Shown: positions 8,504 through 15,728 of the stretch, piece after piece
How positions within the stretch are numbered: position 1 is the first letter of the stretch
Layout of the letters: every line of letters starts with the position of its first letter
Notes under the pieces: model-generated
Told to the model about the DNA's origin: nothing
What the model saw: only the letters and a program-made list of their open reading frames with translations
Database searches by the model: none
Program-made: the position numbers and the translations under genes
DNA from: an uncultured Gammaproteobacteria bacterium
GTDB taxonomy: Bacteria; Pseudomonadota; Gammaproteobacteria; CAJQNE01
NCBI GenBank assembly: GCA_905479545.1
Contig: CAJQNE010000530.1
Location: 1-21,823 of the forward strand
Direction: 5' to 3'
Length of the DNA: 21,823 nt

Positions 8504-8505
8504 AT
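8482..8505 (+). promoter_or_regulatory. Probable ybeD-lipB promoter overlapping a 22-bp palindrome
   Basis: A perfect TATAAT (8500-8505) overlaps the right end of a perfect 9-bp-arm palindrome (8482-8503). The start site would be near 8512, giving a leader of about 37 bases before ybeD. The -35 region (around TTCGAT) is a poor match. A protein bound to the palindrome would cover the spacer and -10 box, so repression by a dimeric regulator is a reasonable guess, but nothing identifies the regulator. Confidence 0.5.
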
Positions 8506-8548
8506 GCCCCCATGTCGGCATCCGGCCCGACGCTGATTACCATTAATT

Positions 8549-8866
8549 ATGTCTGCTACTGATATTAACGAATCTTCTGACCAACCTCCCCCGGCTGAAC
8601 GCCTGACGGATGAACAGCTTGGCCTGGAGTTCCCCTGTGTTTTTCCGGTTAAAGTCATGGGCCGTGACCACGACAATTTTGTTGAGCTGATACTGGAAAT
8701 TCTTGGTGGCCACGTAAGCACCGACAACGCCAGCATTAAGCAGCGCCCCAGCAGTAGCGGAAAGTACTTATCAGTTACCGTCTCTATTGAAACTGAAAGC
8801 CGCGTGCAACTAGACGCCATATATAGCGACTTGAATGCCCATGACCGAGTGTTAATGACACTGTAA
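8549..8866 (+). CDS. ybeD: YbeD/DUF493 family protein
   Basis: This small cytoplasmic protein of 105 residues belongs to the YbeD (DUF493) family, an ACT-like alpha/beta fold of uncertain function that almost always sits beside lipB. The conserved core runs from about residue 26: LEFPCVFPVKVMGRDHDNFVELILEIL, then SSSGKYLSVTVSIETESRVQLDAIYSDLNAHDRVLMTL at the C terminus. An acidic, Pro-rich N-terminal extension of about 20 residues makes it longer than the E. coli protein (87 aa). The ATG lacks a visible Shine-Dalgarno sequence. lipB begins 10 bases after its stop, so the two genes are co-transcribed. Confidence 0.92.
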   Translation: MSATDINESSDQPPPAERLTDEQLGLEFPCVFPVKVMGRDHDNFVELILEILGGHVSTDNASIKQRPSSSGKYLSVTVSIETESRVQLDAIYSDLNAHDRVLMTL

Positions 8867-8876
8867 TGAGAACAGC

Positions 8877-9539
8877 ATGTCATTTCCTGTACCGCTAATT
8901 CCTCCACCTTTAATCCGCCAGATCGGATTAGTCGATTACGACACCACTCGGCAGCGGATGGTCGACTTTACCGAACAGCGTAGTGCGGATGCCGCAGACG
9001 AACTGTGGATACTCCAACACCCTCCGATCTTCACTCTTGGCCGAGCTGCTGACGAAAGCCATGTGCTGAATACCGGCGGTATTCAAGTGCTGCGGGTTGA
9101 ACGCGGCGGCCAGGTGACCTATCACGGACCAGGGCAGCTGGTGATTTACCCGCTAATCAACATCGACCGCCTTGGTATTAGTGCCAGAGCGCTAGTCAGC
9201 GTTATTGAGCAGTCTATTGTCGAAGTGCTCGCAGATTACGGCATAAACTCCGAAGCCGACCCTACCGCCCCCGGCGTTTACACCACGAAAAATGGCCAAC
9301 GGGCTAAAATTGCCTCGCTGGGCCTGCGCATACGCAAGGGCTGTAGCTTTCATGGCTTATCGCTGAACGTCGATATGGACTTAGCGCCTTACCAGCTGAT
9401 AAACCCCTGTGGTTATGCGGGTTTAGTAATGGCTCAGGTGAGTGACTTTGTCGAAAAGCCATCAGTGTCAAAGCTCGGTAGCGAAATTTGCCAGAGGCTG
9501 GTAGTTAAATTGGGATTACCGGCGGTGGAAAGTTTTTAA
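8877..9539 (+). CDS. lipB: Octanoyl-[acyl-carrier-protein]:protein N-octanoyltransferase
   Basis: LipB moves octanoate from acyl carrier protein to the lipoyl domains of 2-oxoacid dehydrogenases and the glycine cleavage H protein, the first step of de novo lipoylation. The 220-residue protein shows the family landmarks LWILQHPPIFTLGRAA, RGGQVTYHGPGQLVIYPLI, the catalytic Lys144 in RAKIASLGLRI, FHGLSLNV, and the acyl-thioester Cys178 in INPCGYAG. All are intact and the length is normal. LipA, which inserts the sulfurs and usually follows lipB in this gene order, is not present downstream; the next gene is convergent. The last two bases of the TAA stop coincide with the end of the repeat element at 9538. 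Confidence 0.96.
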   Translation: MSFPVPLIPPPLIRQIGLVDYDTTRQRMVDFTEQRSADAADELWILQHPPIFTLGRAADESHVLNTGGIQVLRVERGGQVTYHGPGQLVIYPLINIDRLGISARALVSVIEQSIVEVLADYGINSEADPTAPGVYTTKNGQRAKIASLGLRIRKGCSFHGLSLNVDMDLAPYQLINPCGYAGLVMAQVSDFVEKPSVSKLGSEICQRLVVKLGLPAVESF

Positions 9540-9705
9540 CCACAGATTTCACGGATTACACTGATTTTTCGGCGCAGGCTTTTGTGACTAACGCCGGGAT
9601 AAATAAATATCTGGCAACTAGAGCACAGCAGCAATCGAATACGAATTTGTCTATTCGGAGACTGAGGCCCAATAATAATCCCTGTAATCAGTGAAATCTG
9701 TGGTT
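9538..9705. mobile_element. MITE-like 168-bp element with 32-bp terminal inverted repeats
   Basis: The outer 32 bases (9538-9569) and the reverse complement of the other end (9674-9705) match at 28 of 32 positions. Both start AACCACAGATTTCAC. The ends contain a degenerate internal repeat of about 9-10 bases (CAGATTTCAC, GGATTACAC, TGATT), resembling widespread intergenic repeats of many proteobacteria. There is no transposase; the interior of about 100 bases has only a small hairpin (CGAATA/TATTCG). The element runs from inside the lipB stop to the last base of the convergent tsaB stop. Its transcript could fold from either strand and might act as a two-way terminator, but it lacks a clear U-tract. 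Confidence 0.75.
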
Positions 9706-10397
9706 CAAACAGGCTTCTTAGGCTTTTTCGCCACATCGTTCCGCAGATATATCGGCAGCGCTTGTTCCGGTGGAAAATCAGATGCAGGCCGACCCATTAG
9801 CTCTAACTCGGCTAGTTCAGCGATATGAACGGCACTCGGTAGAGCATCAGGATTAACCGACTTCAATACTACCGACCCACTGCGCAACGCCGCTTCAGCG
9901 ACACCCCAACCCGTGCCGACGCCAACCCAATGGTCATCGCCGGCGGGAAACAGCGCTTGCTCGGCCGCGGTGACAGTTTCGCCGACAATATTCTCTACGC
10001 CCTGCTCAGTGCACTGCCAGGCAGCCCAATAAATTTCAGCCATTCGTGCGTCTATCGCGGTTAAGCAGTGGCTGTGGCCGTGCATGCGGAATTCAGCCCA
10101 GGCCAATGCGGCTAAGTTGGAGATCGGCACTACTGGTAAATCGCTTGATACCACCAGTCCCTGAGCAACCGCCGCTGCGATACGCAGACCGGTAAACGCA
10201 CCGGGCCCGCGGCCAAATGCGAGTGCATCGAGTTCGCCCAATTTCACCTCAGCTTCGGCCAACAGCTCATCCACCATCGGTAAGATCAGCCGCGCGTGAG
10301 CCCTCGGCTCAACGGTATAGCGTTGCGTCACCTTCCCGTCAATTCGTAGAGCAGCGGAACAAGCCTCAGTAGCGGTATCTATCGCCAAAATTTTCAT
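9705..10397 (-). CDS. tsaB: TsaB, tRNA t6A threonylcarbamoyltransferase complex subunit
   Basis: TsaB is an ASKHA-fold protein that pairs with TsaD (and TsaE) to make N6-threonylcarbamoyladenosine at position 37 of ANN-decoding tRNAs. The 230-residue protein starts MKILAIDTATEACSAAL. It carries the typical HARLILPMVDELL segment and the signature LDALAFGRGPGAFTGLRIAAAVAQGL (about residues 56-81), then the dimer-region sequence ISNLAALA and the DARMAEIYWA motif. The C-terminal part is more variable, as usual. The gene overlaps the end of yoaA by four bases (ATGA), so translation is probably coupled. The same neighbourhood (yoaA-tsaB) exists in E. coli. Confidence 0.95.
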   Translation of the reverse strand: MKILAIDTATEACSAALRIDGKVTQRYTVEPRAHARLILPMVDELLAEAEVKLGELDALAFGRGPGAFTGLRIAAAVAQGLVVSSDLPVVPISNLAALAWAEFRMHGHSHCLTAIDARMAEIYWAAWQCTEQGVENIVGETVTAAEQALFPAGDDHWVGVGTGWGVAEAALRSGSVVLKSVNPDALPSAVHIAELAELELMGRPASDFPPEQALPIYLRNDVAKKPKKPV

Positions 10398-12406
10398 ATT
10401 TGCTCAGCCGAACCGGGCTTCGCGAAGAATCGCGCTACATCGTCAAATTGACGGCTTACAGGCATGGGCGGCAAACTGCCACGAAATTGTCGACCATAAC
10501 TTTTACCAAATAAGCGCGGGTCACATATCATCAGCACACCACGATCATGCACGCCGCGAATTAAGCGGCCTGAGCCCTGCTTGAGAGTAATAACGGCCTG
10601 CGGTAGTTGATAATCACCGAACGGGTTGCCGCCACTCTTACGCATCGCGTCCAAACGCGCCTGCAATACCGGCTCGCCTGGCGAAGCAAATGGCAGCTTA
10701 TCGATCATCACTAACTGCAGCGCTTCGCCCTGCACGTCCACTCCCTCCCAAAAGCTTGCCGCGCCAAGCAGCACTGCTTCGCCGTCGTTACGGAAGCGCT
10801 CGATAAGCTCGCCCTTCGGCGCTTCACCCTGCACTAATACCAAACGGTCGCATCGGCGCTTCAGTATCTCAGCAGCTTCCTGCAGGGCTCTGTGACTGGT
10901 GAATAACAAGAATGCACCACCGGTGCATTGCTCCAACACCGGCAACACGGCTTTCACCACTGCTTCGGTGTAACCCGGATCATTCGGCGCAGGCAGGTCA
11001 TTAGGCGCATACAACAAGCTGTTATTGGCATAGTCAAATGGGCTGCCGACTTGCAGCGTTACCGCATCCTCAATGCCCAGCCGACCAGCAAAATGCTCAA
11101 ATTGGCCATTAACTGCCAGCGTTGCCGAGGTGAATACCCAGGCAGTTTCTTCGTCGGAAAAATATCGACCGACCAGCGGTGCTACATCCAATGGTGTGGC
11201 GTGCAGCAAGAACGACCGCGCATAGGTTTCTAACCACCGCACGCTGCTACCCGTCGCTTCATCGCGCCCCAACAGACGCTTTAACCGCGTTAGTTGAATA
11301 AGACAGCGGCCCGCCAACCCGTCCAACGCAATACTGCGATCCTGATGCGGCTTGATAGCCTGGTACAAATCATCAATCTGCTCAAGTAGCAGATCAAAAG
11401 CAGCCTGCACCTTTCGATCACTTAATAGCGAATCAAACAGCACGCGCTGCTGCCGATCGCCTAGCACCAATCGCGCATCGAGTACCGTCTTGTCGAGCAT
11501 ACCGGCCTGTTCCGATAACTCCCCTGCGTCCGGCGCATCCTGCTGCTGCACTACCCGCAGCTCACGGCAAATATCACGCAACTGGCGACTACTGACCGAC
11601 TCACCAAAAAACTGGCCCGCCGTTTCCGGTAACTGGTGGGCCTCGTCAACTATAACGGCCGAAGCCCCCGGCAATAATTCACCAAAGCCCTCTTCTTTCA
11701 GAGCCATATCAGCAAACAGCAGATGATGGTTAATCACCACAACATCTGCCGCCTGCGCGTTACGGCGGGCCTTCAAAACATGGCAGTTGTCGTATTCAGG
11801 ACATTCCGAGCCGAGGCAGTTATCGGCGGTTGAGGTAATCGCCGGTCGTAACATGGAATCTTCGGGCAGCGCGCTGCATTCGGCTAAATCACCGCTGCGG
11901 GTCTTTTGCATCCAGCGCTCGACCTTTTGCAGCACTCGCTGCTGAGTGACGCTGTAATCGGCATCGAGCAAAGCGTGTCCCAGCCGCTCGCGACAGAGAT
12001 AGTTACTGCGGCCTTTCAGCAGCGCCAGCTTTACCTGCTTCTTAAGCGCATCCCGAATAATCGGCAGGTCTTTATTAAACAGCTGGTCCTGTAGGTTTTT
12101 AGTACCGGTAGAAATGATTACTCGCTTGCCGAGCTGTAGCGCAGGGACCAGATAAGCAAAGGTTTTACCCGTGCCGGTACCGGCTTCGGCAATCAACACC
12201 TTTTGGTTCTGCAGAGTGTGTTCCACCGCCTCAGCCAGCTGCTGCTGCTGTTGGCGGGGCAAGAAGCCGTTAATGGCATCCGCCAACGCGCCGCTATTAC
12301 CAAAAATATCGGCTATTTCAGCAAGTTCCGGCGCTTCAACAATGGCTTTAATCTCCGCTTCAGCCAGAGCTTCATCCTTGGCCGCCTGATCCGCAGCATC
12401 GCTCAA
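10394..12406 (-). CDS. yoaA: YoaA, Fe-S cluster ATP-dependent DNA helicase (DinG/XPD family)
   Basis: YoaA is an XPD-like 5'-3' DNA helicase; in E. coli it works with the HolC polymerase subunit in repair of stalled forks. The 670-residue protein has Walker A EAGTGTGKT (Lys81) and IISTGTKNLQDQL. Four cysteines suited to a 4Fe-4S cluster are Cys138 in SNYLCRER, and Cys197, Cys202 and Cys208 in DNCLGSECPEYDNCHV. The Walker B box is DEAH (254-257) in VIVDEAHQLPETA. Helicase domain 2 includes GAASFWEGVDVQGEALQLVMIDKLPF and the Arg-rich motif KQGSGRLIRGVHDRG. The start codon is TTG and overlaps the stop of the upstream lipoprotein gene, with a GAGGG site before it. The first 40 residues form an acidic Ala/Glu-rich extension not seen in E. 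coli YoaA. Confidence 0.95.
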   Translation of the reverse strand: MSDAADQAAKDEALAEAEIKAIVEAPELAEIADIFGNSGALADAINGFLPRQQQQQLAEAVEHTLQNQKVLIAEAGTGTGKTFAYLVPALQLGKRVIISTGTKNLQDQLFNKDLPIIRDALKKQVKLALLKGRSNYLCRERLGHALLDADYSVTQQRVLQKVERWMQKTRSGDLAECSALPEDSMLRPAITSTADNCLGSECPEYDNCHVLKARRNAQAADVVVINHHLLFADMALKEEGFGELLPGASAVIVDEAHQLPETAGQFFGESVSSRQLRDICRELRVVQQQDAPDAGELSEQAGMLDKTVLDARLVLGDRQQRVLFDSLLSDRKVQAAFDLLLEQIDDLYQAIKPHQDRSIALDGLAGRCLIQLTRLKRLLGRDEATGSSVRWLETYARSFLLHATPLDVAPLVGRYFSDEETAWVFTSATLAVNGQFEHFAGRLGIEDAVTLQVGSPFDYANNSLLYAPNDLPAPNDPGYTEAVVKAVLPVLEQCTGGAFLLFTSHRALQEAAEILKRRCDRLVLVQGEAPKGELIERFRNDGEAVLLGAASFWEGVDVQGEALQLVMIDKLPFASPGEPVLQARLDAMRKSGGNPFGDYQLPQAVITLKQGSGRLIRGVHDRGVLMICDPRLFGKSYGRQFRGSLPPMPVSRQFDDVARFFAKPGSAEQI

Positions 12407-13065
12407 CCGCCAGCCCTCAGGTCGCGGGCTTTTTCAAGCGCAGCGCCGGCACCTTGGCGATCGCCAAGCGATTCGCGAGCCTGAGCGATATAACGCCAAT
12501 TTTGCGATTGCAACCCAGTATCACCGTTCGCTAAGGCATTGGATTTTTTCAACAACGCCTCAGCTTGTTTAGCGCGGCCCTGGCCGATCCGCACCGTTGC
12601 CAGTTGCTGCCACAGCCGGGCGTCACGCCGGTCAATACGAAGCGCCCGCTCCAACGTCGCAGCGGCTGAATCCAGCTCACCTTCACTGGCCTGCTGGTTC
12701 GCTTGTTGGGCCAACGCGATAGTTGCCGGTTTACGACCATAGGGTGCTGGCGGTGGCACAGGCGGGCGTGACTCCGGAGCCGAAGGCTCGCTGCCGGTTT
12801 CACCTGGCGGCGGTGTTGATTCCGAAGAGTCAGGCTGACTCTCCGAGCCATCCGGTTGCGGCGTTGTTTCTGTCGGCACCGGCCATGGATTCGGCGGCGG
12901 CGCGGGGCGGCTATCCGGATACGTTGGCTCCCAACTGGCACAGCCCGAAACCAGCAGCAGGGCCAATATTGCTGCCCAAGGCGCTGCGGGCCGAATAAAA
13001 AAGCCCTCTTGGCTCCGACCTGATTTTTTCCGGCTGAATGCTTTAACCACGATATTTATCACCAT
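12403..13065 (-). CDS. lpoP: TPR lipoprotein, probable PBP1b activator LpoP
   Basis: This 220-residue protein has a lipoprotein signal ending in ALLLVSGC (Cys42). A disordered linker rich in Pro, Ser, Glu and Thr (about residues 43-112) follows, and then a helical C-terminal domain (about 113-217) with two to three TPR units: ALAQQANQQASEGELDSAAA, AEALLKKSNALANG and NWRYIAQARESLGDRQGAG. It begins immediately after the mrcB stop. In Pseudomonas aeruginosa a TPR lipoprotein named LpoP, encoded next to PBP1b, activates that synthase across the periplasm. The same position, lipid anchor, long linker and TPR domain make this the likely counterpart, but I infer this from architecture and context. 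The region before the hydrophobic core is unusually long for a lipoprotein signal, so the true start may lie further in. Confidence 0.75.
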   Translation of the reverse strand: MVINIVVKAFSRKKSGRSQEGFFIRPAAPWAAILALLLVSGCASWEPTYPDSRPAPPPNPWPVPTETTPQPDGSESQPDSSESTPPPGETGSEPSAPESRPPVPPPAPYGRKPATIALAQQANQQASEGELDSAAATLERALRIDRRDARLWQQLATVRIGQGRAKQAEALLKKSNALANGDTGLQSQNWRYIAQARESLGDRQGAGAALEKARDLRAGG

Positions 13066-15525
13066 TTAAAATAGTTTTTGCCACCAGCTGGATTTTCGCT
13101 TGGGCGAATTTGGCTGCGACTCATTATTATCATCGCCCAAGGCACAGTCTGCCCAGCGCGTTGGTTTAGTACCCGCTACAAATGGCAGGAAAGTTTTCTG
13201 CTCGCAGCCGTCATCGGCTCGCAAGCCGGTAACCGTATCAACTAATTCGTCTTCGACATCGTCAGGTGCAATCGGGCTAAGCGGCTCAGCGCTGGTCGCC
13301 TTAATGATGTCTGCCCACAACGGTAAAGCACCGCTAGAGCCCGTCAGGCCAGTACTTTTATTATCATCACGACCGACCCAAACTACCGCCAGACGATCGC
13401 CCGAATAACCGGCAAACCAGGCATCCCGCAAGCCATCGGTCGTGCCGGTTTTACCCGCCACATCAAAATCATCTGGCAGCGTGCGCCACACACGTTTGCC
13501 TGTGCCTTCGCGCATTACTTTCAGCAAACCGCGCGTCAGTAGGTAGGTCGCTGCCGGATCTGCAACTTGTTCAACTTGCAGCGGATAGCGTTTCAGCGGC
13601 TGGCCTTCGGCGGTGAGCACTTCGCGGATGCCATTCAGTGGCGTACGGAAGCCTCCGGCTGCCAGCGGATAATAAATTTGCGCCACTTCCAACGGGCTCA
13701 TGTCCACTGCGCCCAATAATAGCGAACCATAGGCCGGTGGTTTCTCGGGGTAACCGAGGCGCTTAATCGTATTAGCGACCTGATCGACCCCGAGCTCAAG
13801 ACCCAGATTGACGGTCGACAGATTAAGCGAGCGCATTAAAGCCTGATACAACAACACTTCGCCATTAACCTTGCGGTCGTAGTTCTCTGGCCGCCATATG
13901 TCACCATCCGGCAATTTGTATTCAACCGGTGTATCCCGCAAGGGGCTGGCGAGCGTAAAACCGCTTTCCAATGCGGTTAGATATACCGCGGGTTTAATCA
14001 CCGAACCGACCGGCCGCCTCGCGTCCATAGCCCGGTTAAAACCGGCGTAGCCGGCCTGGCGGTCACCCACCATCGCCAATACTTCGCCACCCTGTGTATC
14101 AGTAACGACAGCGGCCGCTTGCAACTCAGTATCATTCAGACGATTCAAGCCACTACTCACCGCGTTAGCCGTTGCGGACTGCACCAGCGGGTCAATCGTG
14201 GTGAATATTCTTAAGCCCTCGCTGGTTAAATCTTCTTCGCGATAGTCGCGTCGCAATTGCTGACGCACCAGCTGCATGAAGGCCGGGTATTTAGCGTCGC
14301 TGCGACTGCCCTTTACGGTAACTTGCAAGCCACTATTCCGGGCCGACTCAGCACGCCGCGGCGACAACAAACCGGTTTGCTCCGCACGGGTCAGCACCAA
14401 ATTGCGCCTATCAGTCGCCCGCTCGGTATATTTTCGCGGCCGGTAATAACTCGGCCCTTTCACAATGGCCACCATCAAGGCTATCTGCGCGTCGTTCAAT
14501 TCCCTTAACGGTTTGCCGAAGTAAAACTGCGAAGCCAAACCAAAACCATGAATCGCTCGCTTGCCGTCCTGGCCGAGATAAACCTCGTTCATATACGCTT
14601 CAAGAATGTCTTCTTTCGAATAGCGCAATTCCAGCAGCAACGACATGATTGCCTCGTTGAATTTGCGCACATAGCTGCGCTCATTCGTCAGGAAATAATT
14701 TTTTACCAATTGCTGAGTTAATGTACTACCGCCCTGCTTTACCCGGCCGGCTCTGAGATTAACAACAAAGGCACGGGCAATACCGCTGAAGTCCAAACCG
14801 TGGTGTTGCTCAAAATCCCCGTCTTCTATTTCAATAAGCGCTGCCGGTAATAATGGCGGCACATCTTTCAACTGAACCAATATCCGGTCTTCACCATGCG
14901 ATGGGTAAAAGCTGCCAATTTGTGGCGGGTCGAGCCTCGCCAACGCCACATCGCTGCCATTATTGCGGTCAGTAATGCGCGAAATGCTGTTGCCAGCGAA
15001 CTGTACTTTGAGTAATGCGTCGGGCTGCTTACCATCCCAGAATTCAAATTCGCGAGCATGCATCACAACGCTACTGCCACGCTGCTGGAAGCTACCTTCG
15101 GCTTCGCCGCCCAGCCGCTCAGAGTATCCCAACCGACGTAGCTCCGTAGTTAGCTTCGCCTGGCTAACCGCTTGCCCGGCGTACAATTCCAGTGGCCGCG
15201 CATAAACGCGTGCCGGCAACTGCCAACGCCGACCCTCGAAGCGCGATTGAATTTGCTGATCCAGATACAGCGTATAGGCCGCCAGCGCTAACAGCAGTGG
15301 GATAGCAACAATAAGCGATAGCTTAAAAAAGCCCCGGACCAACCGCCAGAAGATGCCGCGCGAAGGCTTTGCTCCGGCGGGTTTCTTCCGTGGTTTTGCA
15401 GTGGGCTTTTTAACCGACTTTTTTGTCGCTGCTGAGGCTTTTTTAGCCGTCGCCTTACCGGAAGTTTTGGCGGGCGATTTAGCGCGTGTTTTAGCTTTCG
15501 GGCCCGGTGTTTTTTTAGTTGCCAA
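13066..15525 (-). CDS. mrcB: Penicillin-binding protein 1B, bifunctional class A synthase
   Basis: PBP1b polymerises and cross-links peptidoglycan. From the TTG at 15525 (GAGG site five bases upstream) it has 819 residues; an upstream TTG at 15561 lacks a ribosome site. A cytosolic tail of about 55 residues is rich in Lys, Ala, Pro and Thr. One membrane segment (about 66-88) follows, then a UB2H-like domain (PARVYARPLELYAGQ ... LRRLGY), the usual Lpo-binding module. The glycosyltransferase has the catalytic Glu in EIEDGDFEQHHG (about residue 234) and KQGGSTLTQQLVKNYFL. The transpeptidase has Ser508 in RRPVGSVIKPAVY, SLN at 566-568 and Lys692-Thr-Gly in VAGKTGTTDG. The C-terminal tail carries two cysteines. 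It is the first gene of an operon whose second gene is the putative activator. Confidence 0.96.
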   Translation of the reverse strand: MATKKTPGPKAKTRAKSPAKTSGKATAKKASAATKKSVKKPTAKPRKKPAGAKPSRGIFWRLVRGFFKLSLIVAIPLLLALAAYTLYLDQQIQSRFEGRRWQLPARVYARPLELYAGQAVSQAKLTTELRRLGYSERLGGEAEGSFQQRGSSVVMHAREFEFWDGKQPDALLKVQFAGNSISRITDRNNGSDVALARLDPPQIGSFYPSHGEDRILVQLKDVPPLLPAALIEIEDGDFEQHHGLDFSGIARAFVVNLRAGRVKQGGSTLTQQLVKNYFLTNERSYVRKFNEAIMSLLLELRYSKEDILEAYMNEVYLGQDGKRAIHGFGLASQFYFGKPLRELNDAQIALMVAIVKGPSYYRPRKYTERATDRRNLVLTRAEQTGLLSPRRAESARNSGLQVTVKGSRSDAKYPAFMQLVRQQLRRDYREEDLTSEGLRIFTTIDPLVQSATANAVSSGLNRLNDTELQAAAVVTDTQGGEVLAMVGDRQAGYAGFNRAMDARRPVGSVIKPAVYLTALESGFTLASPLRDTPVEYKLPDGDIWRPENYDRKVNGEVLLYQALMRSLNLSTVNLGLELGVDQVANTIKRLGYPEKPPAYGSLLLGAVDMSPLEVAQIYYPLAAGGFRTPLNGIREVLTAEGQPLKRYPLQVEQVADPAATYLLTRGLLKVMREGTGKRVWRTLPDDFDVAGKTGTTDGLRDAWFAGYSGDRLAVVWVGRDDNKSTGLTGSSGALPLWADIIKATSAEPLSPIAPDDVEDELVDTVTGLRADDGCEQKTFLPFVAGTKPTRWADCALGDDNNESQPNSPKRKSSWWQKLF

Positions 15526-15589
15526 AAAAGCCTCGGCTGCAGAAAAAAGAGTAATGAACAACGAATGTTAGCAGAGCACCAGCGCCATG

Positions 15590-15611
15590 TTGCAGTCGTG
15601 TTGCACTGCAA
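15590..15611. promoter_or_regulatory. Inverted repeat between mrcB and pckG (possible operator)
   Basis: Perfect 7-bp arms TTGCAGT (15590-15596) and ACTGCAA (15605-15611) are separated by eight bases that contain a further TTGC. The site ends two bases before the predicted pckG -35 box and lies about 65 bases upstream of the mrcB start, so a bound dimer could affect either gene. I do not recognise the regulator. Confidence 0.45.
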
Positions 15612-15613
15612 TA

Positions 15614-15641
15614 TCGACTTGCGCTGTTAAGTGCTTATAAT
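15614..15641 (+). promoter_or_regulatory. Predicted sigma70 promoter of pckG
   Basis: TCGACT (15614-15619, four of six bases of the -35 consensus), a 16-base spacer and a perfect TATAAT (15636-15641) precede pckG. Transcription would start near 15648, leaving a leader of about 80 bases that ends in a good ribosome site, GAGGA at 15718-15722, seven bases before the ATG. Confidence 0.55.
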
Positions 15642-15728
15642 CGCGGGCCATTATGGTGCGGCTGTAATGATCTTTCGCCACTACGCACCAAAAAATTTAC
15701 TTACAAGCCACGCTTCTGAGGAACATAA

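Noticed and set aside
9536..9736. A 66-codon minus-strand frame between lipB and tsaB
   Set aside because: It lies almost wholly within the MITE-like element and the end of tsaB, and has no family resemblance.
12994..12996. A possible ATT start for the lpoP-like gene, preceded by GAGGG
   Set aside because: It would give an ideal lipoprotein signal length, but ATT starts are very rare and the ATG that abuts mrcB is normal for coupled translation. I note it only as an alternative.
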